From Rikenellaceae bacterium (GTDB taxonomy: Bacteria > Bacteroidota > Bacteroidia > Bacteroidales > Rikenellaceae), in NCBI GenBank assembly GCA_015060045.1, contig SUZH01000008.1, positions 1-64,000 of the forward strand: a stretch of 64,000 bases of DNA, read 5' to 3'. Each line of letters opens with the position of its first letter. Position 1 is the first letter of the stretch. Of the stretch, positions 1 through 7,168 are shown one piece after another. Position numbers and translations under genes: made by a program. The notes beneath the pieces are model-generated. The model was given only the letters and a program-made list of their open reading frames with translations, was not told where the DNA came from and did not search any database.

Positions 1-641
1 TTCATTACCTTTCATTTCCTTGCACTTTTACATTGGCGAGGCTTTCATTAAAAGTCCTCATAAGTCATTGAACACCAGTGCTGCCATCATTATTTTCCCT
101 CATTCGTTAGATTTTTCCAGAGATATTCTTTTTATCGTATATCTGCGAAAAATATCAATGGTAAAATGTTTTGGATAATAGATGACCATTTTGCTATGGT
201 CAAATCACCGCATTTCAAGACACGTTATAAAATAAATAAGGGACGCCCTTATTAGGACTATCCTCTTTGAGAAGTGCACAGCAAAAACTCTCGTAATGCT
301 CTATATATCAACACGAAACACAAACAAGAGTGAAACGATTTTGCACACAAAACCGTTTATAGTTTTTCTGAATGGAAGTTCAGGTATAAAAAGAGGACAA
401 CCACACAATGCCTATAATATCATCATAACCGATACCAAGCAGAGGCAACCCCTCTGCTTTTTTTGTGTCGTTGTCCAAGCTTTCGGGCAGATATTCCTAT
501 GCTTGTAGTGGGCAACAGTAAAAAATGAAAAATTTTTGCCCTTATTCCAAACCTTCCCGGACAAAGGCTCCCTATACTTACAATGAAGCGACCTCAATTG
601 CACAAATATACATTTATGTTTAACAAATAAATTCAAGAACT
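1..641. other. AT-rich stretch without a convincing gene
   Basis: No open reading frame here looks like a real protein. The only one of any length (296-508) has no recognisable domain and ends in unrelated sequence. The stretch is visibly richer in A and T than the GC-rich genes to the right, which fits a mobile-element end. It holds an intrinsic terminator at 437-465 and a weaker hairpin around 332-355, and then the leader of the HTH gene. Confidence 0.6.
437..465 (+). terminator. Intrinsic terminator
   Basis: A perfect 9-bp stem (AAGCAGAGG paired with CCTCTGCTT) with a 5-nt loop is followed directly by a T run. It would end a transcript entering from the left or attenuate one before the HTH gene. 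Confidence 0.65.
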
Positions 642-995
642 ATGGAAGTATTAACAATCGAACACAGCGCTTTTCAGCAACTGATTAGCAAAATTGATGC
701 TATGGACGAGTTCATCCGCAAAGCCAAGTTAGAGCAGCAAAGTTCCCTCGACGACGATTGGGTTGATGGGCAAGCCGTCTGCGAGTATCTCTGCATCTGC
801 GACAAAACTCTGCAACGCCTACGCAGTGCCGGTAAAATCACTTACAGCACTATCGGTAATAAGTATTACTATCAGATTGCGGAGATTAAGCGATGCCTGC
901 GTGCTCACACAATCAAGAGTAGTGAGGAGATGCTGCAAAACCTAATCGCCCACAAGCGAAATAGCAAAGCGAAGGCGAGTGCTAATGTTCAGTAA
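642..995 (+). CDS. Helix-turn-helix protein, excisionase-like (mobile element)
   Basis: This 117-aa protein has a central winged-helix/MerR-like HTH (about residues 40-95) of the kind that reads 'VCEYLCICDKTLQRLRSAG' and ends near 'KYYYQIAEIKRCL'. The layout of a charged N-terminal helix, an HTH and a basic tail matches small DNA-binding proteins of Bacteroidales conjugative and mobilizable elements, where they act in excision or its control. The ATG at 642 is preceded by an AT-rich leader, and a hairpin terminator follows directly. No integrase or mobilization gene is visible, so the rest of the element would lie to the left or be lost. Codon and base composition differ from the GC-rich genes downstream. 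The excisionase role is inferred from family resemblance and from the nearby tRNA-derived repeats. Confidence 0.8.
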   Translation: MEVLTIEHSAFQQLISKIDAMDEFIRKAKLEQQSSLDDDWVDGQAVCEYLCICDKTLQRLRSAGKITYSTIGNKYYYQIAEIKRCLRAHTIKSSEEMLQNLIAHKRNSKAKASANVQ

Positions 996-1000
996 ACCGT

Positions 1001-1033
1001 AGAGAGATGGCTACAAATAGAGGCCATCTCTCT
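1001..1033 (+). terminator. Terminator of the HTH gene
   Basis: A perfect 11-bp stem (AGAGAGATGGC with GCCATCTCTCT) lies six bases past the stop codon of the HTH gene. The T content after it is modest (TCGATTTT). Confidence 0.6.
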
Positions 1034-1216
1034 TCGATTTTGTCAATTCAAAAATTATTCGTAAATTTGTCGTAAGCAACTGTAGTTCTGAAGTTTGTAT
1101 GGCAAAAGTCGGACTCGAAAACGACACCTTGAAACAACCCAAGTGTCCCTCGAATTGGGAGTATAGTACTGGGCAAAGGCAATTGCTTGATATACAGAGT
1201 GGGGAGCAGATGGACA

Positions 1217-1234
1217 GAGTCTCGTTTTCCGCTC
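1217..1234 (+). repeat. tRNA-Gly 3'-end fragment, probable attachment site copy 1
   Basis: GAGTCTCGTTTTCCGCTC equals, from memory of Bacteroidales tRNA-Gly genes that begin GCGGAAA, the 3' part of the T-arm plus acceptor strand. Only the 3' end is present and no tRNA body precedes it. That is the usual product of integration by a tyrosine recombinase into a tRNA gene. A second copy lies 140 bp downstream. Confidence 0.65.
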
Positions 1235-1235
1235 G

Positions 1236-1274
1236 AACGAAGAAAAGCAGTCCAAGAGGGCTGCTTTTTTCGTT
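1236..1274 (+). terminator. Terminator following tRNA fragment 1
   Basis: AAGCAGTCC and GGGCTGCTT form a stem with one G-T pair and a four-base loop, extended by flanking AACGAA/TTCGTT and followed by a T run. It sits immediately after the tRNA-derived repeat, as a native tRNA terminator would. Confidence 0.65.
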
Positions 1275-1277
1275 TGA

Positions 1278-1323
1278 CACGATGACTCGCCCGAAGCGCC
1301 CCCACGCACCCCTTCCAGGGGTT
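1278..1323 (+). repeat. Short intergenic repeat, partner at 1517-1560
   Basis: The block shares 'CGATGACTCG' and 'CACCCCTTCCAGGGG' with 1517-1560 at a similar spacing, while the bases between differ. The 'CCCCTTCCAGGGG' part is itself palindromic. The second copy is preceded by CGGAAAACG, which in reverse complement resembles a degenerate tRNA-Gly end. The function is unknown. Confidence 0.45.
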
Positions 1324-1373
1324 GGGGGTGTAAATATAGATCGCGAGAAAACGGCCCACGCTTGCGTGGGCTC

Positions 1374-1391
1374 GAGTCTCGTTTTCCGCTC
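1374..1391 (+). repeat. tRNA-Gly 3'-end fragment, probable attachment site copy 2
   Basis: This is identical to 1217-1234 over 18 nt. The match to tRNA-Gly extends two bases further to the left here (TCGAGTCTCG...). It is again followed at once by a hairpin. Two tandem copies suggest two integration events, or a small relic of about 140 bp between two att sites. Confidence 0.65.
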
Positions 1392-1445
1392 AAGAAACGA
1401 CAGACAGCCTTTTGGGGCTGTCTTTTTTTGTCGTTTCTTGAGCGG
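1386..1445 (+). terminator. Long terminator hairpin after tRNA fragment 2
   Basis: An outer perfect 17-bp stem (CCGCTCAAGAAACGACA with its complement) encloses an inner 8-bp stem (AGACAGCC/GGCTGTCT) and a T run in the right arm. The outer stem reuses the last bases of the tRNA fragment. Confidence 0.65.
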
Positions 1446-1582
1446 ATTATCCGCATTGATATAGACAATCCACCCAAACCCTCCTTTGAAAAGGAGGGCT
1501 TCGCTTGAAACGGAAAACGATGACTCGTCCGACGCGACCTCAAGTCACCCCTTCCAGGGGCGAGGTCTGTTGCTTTGCAACA

Positions 1583-1648
1583 AAAACCATCGGGCAGTAA
1601 TTACAGAAACCTATGGCATAGTCCCCGTAATTACTGCCCGATGGTTTT
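1583..1648. terminator. Perfect 22-bp inverted repeat, possible terminator of the GH28 operon
   Basis: AAAACCATCGGGCAGTAATTAC is repeated in exact reverse complement after a 22-nt loop, and the loop contains the small palindrome CTATGGCATAG. On the minus strand the hairpin ends in five T residues and lies 88 bp beyond the GH28 stop, so it can serve as terminator of the leftward operon. The perfect stem is longer than a terminator needs. A relic of a small mobile element is an alternative. Confidence 0.6.
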
Positions 1649-1735
1649 ACATCCATGTTTCTCGCCCGCCGTGCATCGCGCTTACCTGCGGACGAAGTCC
1701 GAGTCTCAATTCGTCAGAAATTTCCTTGGTATTCG

Positions 1736-3160
1736 CTATTTCCCGACCTCGACCTCTTTGCCATCGACCGTGATACGGTGGTAGTACACTTCGCCGGCAT
1801 CGTCCGTGACGAAGAGCGGGCGGCCGTCGGGTTTGGCGTAGTGGAAGTGGATATCGCTGAGCGATACGCCGCGTGCGTGGCGGATAAACATGCCCTTGGC
1901 CGGAATCGTGCCGAACATCCACGGCTCGGGGTAGGTCTTCTCCTGTTCGGGCGGCATTCTCAGACCATCCTCCTCGCTATAACCGCCCTGGTAGTAGATG
2001 TGGATGTTATCCAGTGCCACATCCTCGATCAGCGCGCCCGGAATACCGCTGATGATCGACGAGTAGCGCGAATCGGCATTGAAGACATTGACATGGCTGA
2101 TGCGCACGCGCTTCATTACACCCACGGGCGTACCCTCGGGGCTACGCAGACGCGCACCCAGGCGCAGGAAGATCGGGGCATTGACAATATCGCGCATCGT
2201 GATATTGCTGATCACGATATCCTCCAGGTGACCGCCATCGACCGTTTCGAGGGCCAAACCACGGCAACGCTCGAAGATGCAGTTCGTGATGGCGATGTTC
2301 TTGAATCCGCCACTCGACTCCGTGCCGAGCTTGATGCGACCCGTCACGAAGCCATGGTCGGGAGCTTGCGGCTCGTCGCGTTGCCAGGTGCAATCCAAGA
2401 CGCTGCCACGGTCGTAACCGCTCACCAGGCAATCCGAGATGGTCACATTCTCCGTATCCTTGAAGTAGCCCAAGCCATACGACGCCTTCAGCACAATGGC
2501 ATCGTCCCACGGCGAATTGACCGTGCAGTTGCTGATGCGGACATTCTTGCAGCAATCGATATCGAAGCCGTCGCGGTTCGTATCGACCTTCACGTTGAGG
2601 ATGCTCAGGTTATCGACACCCGTGGCCAGCAGGGCGAAGTGGCCGCACTGCAACATCGAGATATCCTTCAGCGTTACGTTCTTGCAGAGCTTGAGGCTGA
2701 TCGCCTTGTTGCCCACGCCTGCCAGGCGGCTCTCCTCGCGCGTGAGTCCCTTGCCGTAAATCAGACCCGGGCCCGTGATTGAGATATCCTCCAGCCCGAT
2801 ACCCCAGATGAGCGAATTTTTCCAGTGGCTGTGGCCGAAATCCTGAAATTTGTTGTGCTCGTTCGGCTCAGCTGCGTCGTACCCCTCGCTTTCGGTGGGG
2901 AAGGCGGCTACGATCTGTGCCCCCTGCTCGAGGTAGAGGTGGATGTGGCTCTTGAGGCGAATCGAGTAGCAGGCATACTCGCCGGCCGGGAAGTAGATCG
3001 TGCCACCGCCTGCTGTGGCGGCCTCCTCGATGGCGCGGTTAATGGCGGGCGTGTCGATGGTCTTGCCATCGGCCTTGGCACCGTAGTCCTGCACATTGTA
3101 CACCTTGGCCTCGGCAATCGCTGCCGAGAGACAGAAAATCAGCAATAAAAGGCGTTTCAT
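1736..3160 (-). CDS. GH28 polygalacturonase-family glycoside hydrolase (pectin PUL)
   Basis: This 474-aa protein has a signal peptide (cleavage near 'AIAEA') and a right-handed beta-helix typical of GH28, opening with 'VYNVQDYGAKADGKTIDTPA'. The GH28 acidic triad region is visible as 'NRDGFDID' and 'SPWDDAIVLK', and an 'RIKLGTESSGG' segment follows. The family hydrolyses alpha-1,4-galacturonosyl or rhamnogalacturonan linkages; which one applies here cannot be read from sequence. It is the last gene of a four-gene leftward operon (CE12, unknown, CBM9-like, GH28), starting 6 bp after the CBM9-like stop. It probably acts in the periplasm. Confidence 0.9.
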   Translation of the reverse strand: MKRLLLLIFCLSAAIAEAKVYNVQDYGAKADGKTIDTPAINRAIEEAATAGGGTIYFPAGEYACYSIRLKSHIHLYLEQGAQIVAAFPTESEGYDAAEPNEHNKFQDFGHSHWKNSLIWGIGLEDISITGPGLIYGKGLTREESRLAGVGNKAISLKLCKNVTLKDISMLQCGHFALLATGVDNLSILNVKVDTNRDGFDIDCCKNVRISNCTVNSPWDDAIVLKASYGLGYFKDTENVTISDCLVSGYDRGSVLDCTWQRDEPQAPDHGFVTGRIKLGTESSGGFKNIAITNCIFERCRGLALETVDGGHLEDIVISNITMRDIVNAPIFLRLGARLRSPEGTPVGVMKRVRISHVNVFNADSRYSSIISGIPGALIEDVALDNIHIYYQGGYSEEDGLRMPPEQEKTYPEPWMFGTIPAKGMFIRHARGVSLSDIHFHYAKPDGRPLFVTDDAGEVYYHRITVDGKEVEVGK

Positions 3161-3166
3161 GGTTGC

Positions 3167-3973
3167 TTATTTTTGAAGGTCCATAAGTTTGAATTTGCGT
3201 AAGTAGTCGGCGTTACCGTACATGTGGTGGTTCTCCGAGAGGTTCCAGAAGCCGCCCTTCGAGGTGGGGTGTGCATCCCAATCGATGATGGCCCACGCAA
3301 GGCCGATCTCGTTGCCCGCCTTGAGCTGTGTGGGGCGCGAATAGGCGGCTCCCCGCTCGTCGGCATGGTCGAAGGGGGTGATGTAGAACTCCAACGTCAG
3401 CTTGCCCCGTTCGCCCTCCTCGAAGGAGTAGTGGTAGGCGTAATCGGCGTAGGGAGGCTCTTTGAGCCACACCTGCGGACCCCAATACATGCACCAATCC
3501 TCGCCGTGGGGCGGGGTGAAGATGTGGTAGTTCTGGGCATGGCAGCCGTGGAATTTGAACCACGCCTGCCACACATCTTTCGGAGCGGTGGGGTGGAAAC
3601 GGTCGATGAAGGGCCCTCCCGAGCAGTCGCCATCGACTACCACCTCGAAGATGTCGGTCTGGAGCGAATTTTCGCTGAAGCGCCAATAGTCGTCGTAGGC
3701 CTCGTAGAGGAAATAGAGGCGTTGCGTCTCGGCACACCAACCCACCTTCACGCTCACGCGGAGTGTCTCGGGGTTGGGCGCGGGATGCTTCCCCTCGTCC
3801 TCCTTGAGGGCCTGCTCCGTGATGCGATAGGAGTCAGGCACTTTGCGCCAATCACGCCCCTTGCCGTCGATCGTGGGGAGTTCGTCAGGGGCGAATTGGT
3901 ACACTTTGAAATCCTGCGCCGAAGCCGTCAAGCCGCTCAGGCAGAGGAGCAGCGTTAGATAGAATCGTTTCAT
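3167..3973 (-). CDS. CBM9-like carbohydrate-binding protein
   Basis: This 268-aa protein has a signal peptide (cleavage after 'ASAQ'). The body resembles the CBM9-like/DOMON sandwich: 'PTIDGKGRDWRKVP' near the start, 'VSVKVGWCAETQRLYFLYEAYDD' in the core and 'GNEIGLAWAIIDWD' late. Such domains bind sugars or reducing ends and here occur without a catalytic module, so it may be a pectin-fragment binding protein. Its ATG shares one base with the TAA of the upstream gene (TAATG), which implies translational coupling with the 227-aa neighbour. No lipobox is seen. The binding role is inferred from the fold and the operon. Confidence 0.7.
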   Translation of the reverse strand: MKRFYLTLLLCLSGLTASAQDFKVYQFAPDELPTIDGKGRDWRKVPDSYRITEQALKEDEGKHPAPNPETLRVSVKVGWCAETQRLYFLYEAYDDYWRFSENSLQTDIFEVVVDGDCSGGPFIDRFHPTAPKDVWQAWFKFHGCHAQNYHIFTPPHGEDWCMYWGPQVWLKEPPYADYAYHYSFEEGERGKLTLEFYITPFDHADERGAAYSRPTQLKAGNEIGLAWAIIDWDAHPTSKGGFWNLSENHHMYGNADYLRKFKLMDLQK

Positions 3974-4656
3974 TAGCGGGCGTTTTTATAGGCCTCCTCA
4001 AAGACCTTGGGGAGCAGGTAGTAGTTGAAGTCGGCGCGCTGGTAGATGCTGAAGTAGCACTTCTCACCTGCTCGCCACGGCGTGAGGGCGGCAATGACGG
4101 GTGCGTCGGTCTTCTTGCCCGAATGATAGAGCTTCAGGGGCGAGGATTGCTGATGACCATCCGCCAGGCGCAGCTCGCTTTTGAGCGGTGCCACGCCCTG
4201 CGTCACGCGCAGGCGCATGCTCGCACCGTAGTAGGTCGTAAAGGCATTGCCCTCGATGCTATGGACATTGTGGAAGCAGCTCGCGGTTGGGATGAGGTTG
4301 TCCGCAGGCGTTCTCTCTACGCCGTCGCAAGCGCCAAAAGCCCAGCAAAGTTGTGCCCCTTCGGGCATTCGCTCGCCCGTGACCTCCATCACGAAGCCCT
4401 GGCCCTGCATCAAGGGGCAGATCGTGAGCTTCACCACGCCCCCTTCCCAAAGCTTGTCTTTGATGCGGTAGGTCAGTCCATCCTGCTTGACCGTGCACTC
4501 ATCGAGCCAACGGCTCTCCTCGCCACACACTACGCCCAGGCGGAACGAACCGGCCCCCTTGGCCAGGTGGAACGGAAAGGTTTGTGCCTCGGCATCAAGC
4601 GTCAGGAGGCAAAGGCAACACGCCAAGATAAGTGTTGAAAACCAGCTGTTTTTCAT
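3973..4656 (-). CDS. Secreted protein of unknown function in pectin operon
   Basis: This 227-aa protein has a clear signal peptide ('LDAEAQ') and no catalytic motif that I recognise. The sequence looks like beta-sandwich material ('FHLAKGAGSFRLGVVCGEESRW', 'GFVMEVTGERMPEGAQLCWAFGA') and recalls the DUF4450 type found as part of larger PUL proteins, but I hold that only weakly. It lies 21 bp after the CE12 gene and its stop overlaps the start of the CBM9-like gene, so the two are probably made together. A role in binding or processing acetylated rhamnogalacturonan is inference from context. Confidence 0.75.
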   Translation of the reverse strand: MKNSWFSTLILACCLCLLTLDAEAQTFPFHLAKGAGSFRLGVVCGEESRWLDECTVKQDGLTYRIKDKLWEGGVVKLTICPLMQGQGFVMEVTGERMPEGAQLCWAFGACDGVERTPADNLIPTASCFHNVHSIEGNAFTTYYGASMRLRVTQGVAPLKSELRLADGHQQSSPLKLYHSGKKTDAPVIAALTPWRAGEKCYFSIYQRADFNYYLLPKVFEEAYKNAR

Positions 4657-4677
4657 GGTAGGAAGGTGTTAGTCGGG

Positions 4678-5952
4678 TTAGTTGCCGTCGGGTTTCTCTA
4701 TTTCGGTAAAGGGGCTGTCGTTCCACTTGAAATCCTCCACCTTGTCGGGATGTGCCGGATCGTAGGCCGTGTAGCCCTCGCGCAGATGCTCCAGGATCGG
4801 TAGGTCGATCTTCTTCATTCCCTCGATGATGCACTTGGCAATCTGGTAAGCACCGTAGGGGTTGAAGTGCGTGTTGTCGGCCATCGGGCGATTTTGTCCC
4901 GGATAAGAACCGGCGGGGTAGTGTACGAAGGCCTTTTTCGAAGGCTCGACACCCATTGCCTCGTAGAGCGTACGGGTCATCTGGTGCAGGTCGATGAGTG
5001 GAATGTTCTCCTTGGCGGCCAGCCAGCGAATCGCATCGGGGAAGTCGGCGTGCGTATCGCGGATCTTGCCCTTTTCGTCAAAGCTGCGACGCTGGGTCGG
5101 GGTAACGAGTACGGGGTGAGCACCACGGGCATGCGCCTCGTCGATGAAGGTCTTCAGGCTGGTCATGAAGGAGTAGAAAGCGCCCTTGCCCGGCCCTCGC
5201 TGTTTCTGGTCGTTGTGGCTGAACTCCATGAAGATGTAGTCGCCCGCCTTCATCTGCGAGAGAGCCTTCTTCAGGCGGCCTGCGGCGATAAAGGTGTTGG
5301 CGCACTCGCCCGACTCGGCGTAGTTGGCAAACGAGACGCCCGCATCAAAGAAGCGGGTAATCATCTGTCCCCAGCTGGCCCACGGCTCGTTGTCTTGATC
5401 CACGACCGTCGAGTCGCCACAGAGGAAGATCGTGGGGATGTTCTCCACGCGCTCGATGACGAGCTCGGAGAGTTGCGGAGCGTCGCCATTGAACTCCAGG
5501 GTCAGTTTGTCGTCCCAGTTGAGTTTGTGACGCTCACGCGGCTTGATGCGGACATCCTCCTTGTCCGAAATATGGGTATTACGCTTGTTGATAACAAACG
5601 TGCAGGGCTTCAGTTCGCCCTTTTTCGTCTCGATGTTCTCGAAGAAGAGGCGGCGCGACTCGCCACGTACGGTCGTGATGCCGGCCACGCGTTTGTTGCC
5701 CACAACAGCCGTCACGAGGTAGTTGCCATCGGGCACCGAGACCGAGAAGAAGAAGGGTGCGGTCGATTGCTCCTCGGGTGAGGCTATTAGGTCATAGCCG
5801 TATCCCTTCTCGTCGGAATAGCGGTCTGCGGGGGTGATTTTCGTGTAACCCTCTTTGACCTTTTTGCCGGTGGTGAAATCGAATTTGAAGCTTTGCGCTT
5901 CGGCTCCCAGGGCGACCAAAAGACCCAGAGCCAACAGGGCGAGTCGTTTCAT
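4678..5952 (-). CDS. CE12 rhamnogalacturonan acetylesterase with N-terminal beta domain
   Basis: This 424-aa protein has a signal peptide ('LGAEAQ'), then a beta-rich galactose-binding-like domain (about 22-165), then an SGNH esterase domain. Block I 'CGDSTV' gives the nucleophilic Ser, 'SHNDQKQRGPG' the block III Asn, and 'ADNTHFN' the Asp-His pair, the arrangement of CE12 rhamnogalacturonan acetylesterases. It would remove acetyl groups from galacturonate in the RG-I backbone so that lyases and hydrolases can act. It is the first gene of the leftward operon. Two copies of a candidate regulator motif lie upstream on its strand. Confidence 0.9.
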   Translation of the reverse strand: MKRLALLALGLLVALGAEAQSFKFDFTTGKKVKEGYTKITPADRYSDEKGYGYDLIASPEEQSTAPFFFSVSVPDGNYLVTAVVGNKRVAGITTVRGESRRLFFENIETKKGELKPCTFVINKRNTHISDKEDVRIKPRERHKLNWDDKLTLEFNGDAPQLSELVIERVENIPTIFLCGDSTVVDQDNEPWASWGQMITRFFDAGVSFANYAESGECANTFIAAGRLKKALSQMKAGDYIFMEFSHNDQKQRGPGKGAFYSFMTSLKTFIDEAHARGAHPVLVTPTQRRSFDEKGKIRDTHADFPDAIRWLAAKENIPLIDLHQMTRTLYEAMGVEPSKKAFVHYPAGSYPGQNRPMADNTHFNPYGAYQIAKCIIEGMKKIDLPILEHLREGYTAYDPAHPDKVEDFKWNDSPFTEIEKPDGN

Positions 5953-6059
5953 AATTGTACGGTTTATTTTCGGTTTTTGCTTGTTCTTCGGATGTGTCGT
6001 TTTTGATTATGCTAAATTAATCAGTTTTTTGATCAATCTCAATAGATACCTATTCATAT

Positions 6060-6077
6060 AAATGGAAATTCGTACAA
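6060..6077 (-). promoter_or_regulatory. Candidate PUL regulator site, CE12 operon
   Basis: TTGTACGAATTTCCATTT reads toward the CE12 operon and ends about 107 bp before its ATG. A partial second copy on the same strand (TTGTACGAATT) lies at 6121-6138. The site matches the one upstream of GH105 at 22282-22299 in 16 of 18 positions. Confidence 0.55.
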
Positions 6078-6101
6078 GAAAAGCGGTCATGGAGTCCTAT
6101 T

Positions 6102-6119
6102 TTGTACGATTTTGCATCC
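6102..6119 (+). promoter_or_regulatory. Candidate PUL regulator site, GH43 operon
   Basis: TTGTACGATTTTGCATCC has the same core in the plus orientation, toward GH43, and lies about 40 bp before a -7 box. It shares TTGTACG and TTT-CAT with the minus-strand site beside it. Confidence 0.5.
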
Positions 6120-6159
6120 AACTGCCCAATTCGTACAAAAAAAATGTGTAACTTAGGTC

Positions 6160-6167
6160 TACTTTTG
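6160..6167 (+). promoter_or_regulatory. -7 promoter box for the GH43 operon
   Basis: TACTTTTG fits the Bacteroidetes TAnnTTTG consensus and lies 19 bp before the GH43 start codon. No TTTG -33 element is found at normal spacing, which suits an activator-dependent promoter. Confidence 0.55.
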
Positions 6168-6186
6168 TATTGTAAAAAAGTGCACT

Positions 6187-7155
6187 ATGCGATTTTTGAA
6201 GCAAATAATGCTCTTCTTGGGCTGTATGTTGTCGGTTGTTCCGATGGCTTGCAGTACGGATGAACCTGCCTATCTGTTCTCCTATTTCACGGGGGACAGC
6301 CGGGATGGTTTGCACTTGGCCTATAGCCTGGATGGTGAAAGCTGGATTGCGCTCAACAACGGGCAATCTTTCTTGAAACCCATCGTCGGTAAGGATTGCC
6401 TGATGCGCGATCCCAGCATCTGCCAGGGACCCGATGGCGTGTTCCACCTGGTGTGGACCTCGAGTTGGACCGACCGCATTATCGGCTATGCCTCCTCGCG
6501 GGATTTGATCCATTGGAGCGAGCAACGTGCCATCCCCGTGATGATGCACGAAGAGACGGCGCACAACTGCTGGGCTCCCGAGCTCTTCTATGACGAGCCT
6601 TCGGGGTTGTTCTATATCATCTGGGCCACGACGATCCCCGGTCGCCACAAGGAGGTGCCTGTGATCGAGAGCGAGAAGGGATTGAATCACCGCATCTACT
6701 ACGTGACGACGCGCGATTTCGAGACCTTCTCCGAAACGAAACTCTTCTTCAATCCCGATTTTAGCGTCATCGATGCAGCCATCGTGCGCGATGAAACGAA
6801 GGGTGATCTGGTGATGGTCGTGAAGAACGAAAATTCGCTGCCCGCGGAGAAGAACCTGCGTGTGACCCGTACCCGAAACCTCGAGGATGGTTTCCCGACG
6901 GAGGTGTCACCCGCCATTACGGGGGATTATTGGTGCGAGGGACCCGCTCCGCTCTTCGTGGGGGATGCCCTCTATGTCTATTTTGACAAATACCGCAACC
7001 ACCGTTATGGTGCTGTCGTAAGCCGCGACCACGGCCAGACGTGGGAGGATATCTCCGACCGTGTGTCGTTCCCCGAGGGAATCCGCCACGGTACGGCTTT
7101 CAAAGTATCGAAAGAGGTGTTGGAGCAATTACTTCGATTACAAGAACAAGAATAA
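6187..7155 (+). CDS. GH43-family glycoside hydrolase, lipoprotein
   Basis: This 322-aa protein starts with a lipoprotein signal ending in 'VVPMAC' and contains a five-bladed beta-propeller pattern. 'MRDPSICQGPDGVFHLVWTS' carries an early Asp, 'DAAIVRDE' a middle acidic site and 'WCEGPAPLF' the likely catalytic Glu, which follows the GH43/GH-F layout. Family members release arabinose, galactose or xylose residues; in an RG-I locus with GH42 and GH2 an action on arabinan or galactan side chains is likely but unproven. It is the first gene of the rightward PUL arm, 13 bp before GH42. Confidence 0.8.
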   Translation: MRFLKQIMLFLGCMLSVVPMACSTDEPAYLFSYFTGDSRDGLHLAYSLDGESWIALNNGQSFLKPIVGKDCLMRDPSICQGPDGVFHLVWTSSWTDRIIGYASSRDLIHWSEQRAIPVMMHEETAHNCWAPELFYDEPSGLFYIIWATTIPGRHKEVPVIESEKGLNHRIYYVTTRDFETFSETKLFFNPDFSVIDAAIVRDETKGDLVMVVKNENSLPAEKNLRVTRTRNLEDGFPTEVSPAITGDYWCEGPAPLFVGDALYVYFDKYRNHRYGAVVSRDHGQTWEDISDRVSFPEGIRHGTAFKVSKEVLEQLLRLQEQE

Positions 7156-7168
7156 AACGTGCACACTA

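Larger units (their letters stand above)
1034..1735. other. Gene-free junction between mobile DNA and the PUL
   Basis: No gene is supported here. The overlapping frames in the ORF track are low-complexity readings of hairpins and repeats. The stretch contains two tRNA-Gly 3'-end copies, each with a terminator, and a pair of related 'CGATGACTCG...ACCCCTTCCAGGGG' blocks. It also has a 9-bp hairpin (CCCTCCTTT/AAAGGAGGG, 1479-1498) and a perfect 22-bp hairpin at 1583-1648. Confidence 0.7.

Noticed and set aside
296-508. 70-aa ORF in the left AT-rich stretch
   Set aside because: It spans the terminator hairpin at 437-465, has no domain or signal and shows no coding character.
1055-1543. Overlapping ORFs on both strands in the junction region
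   Set aside because: They translate hairpins and repeats and give low-complexity sequence without a domain.
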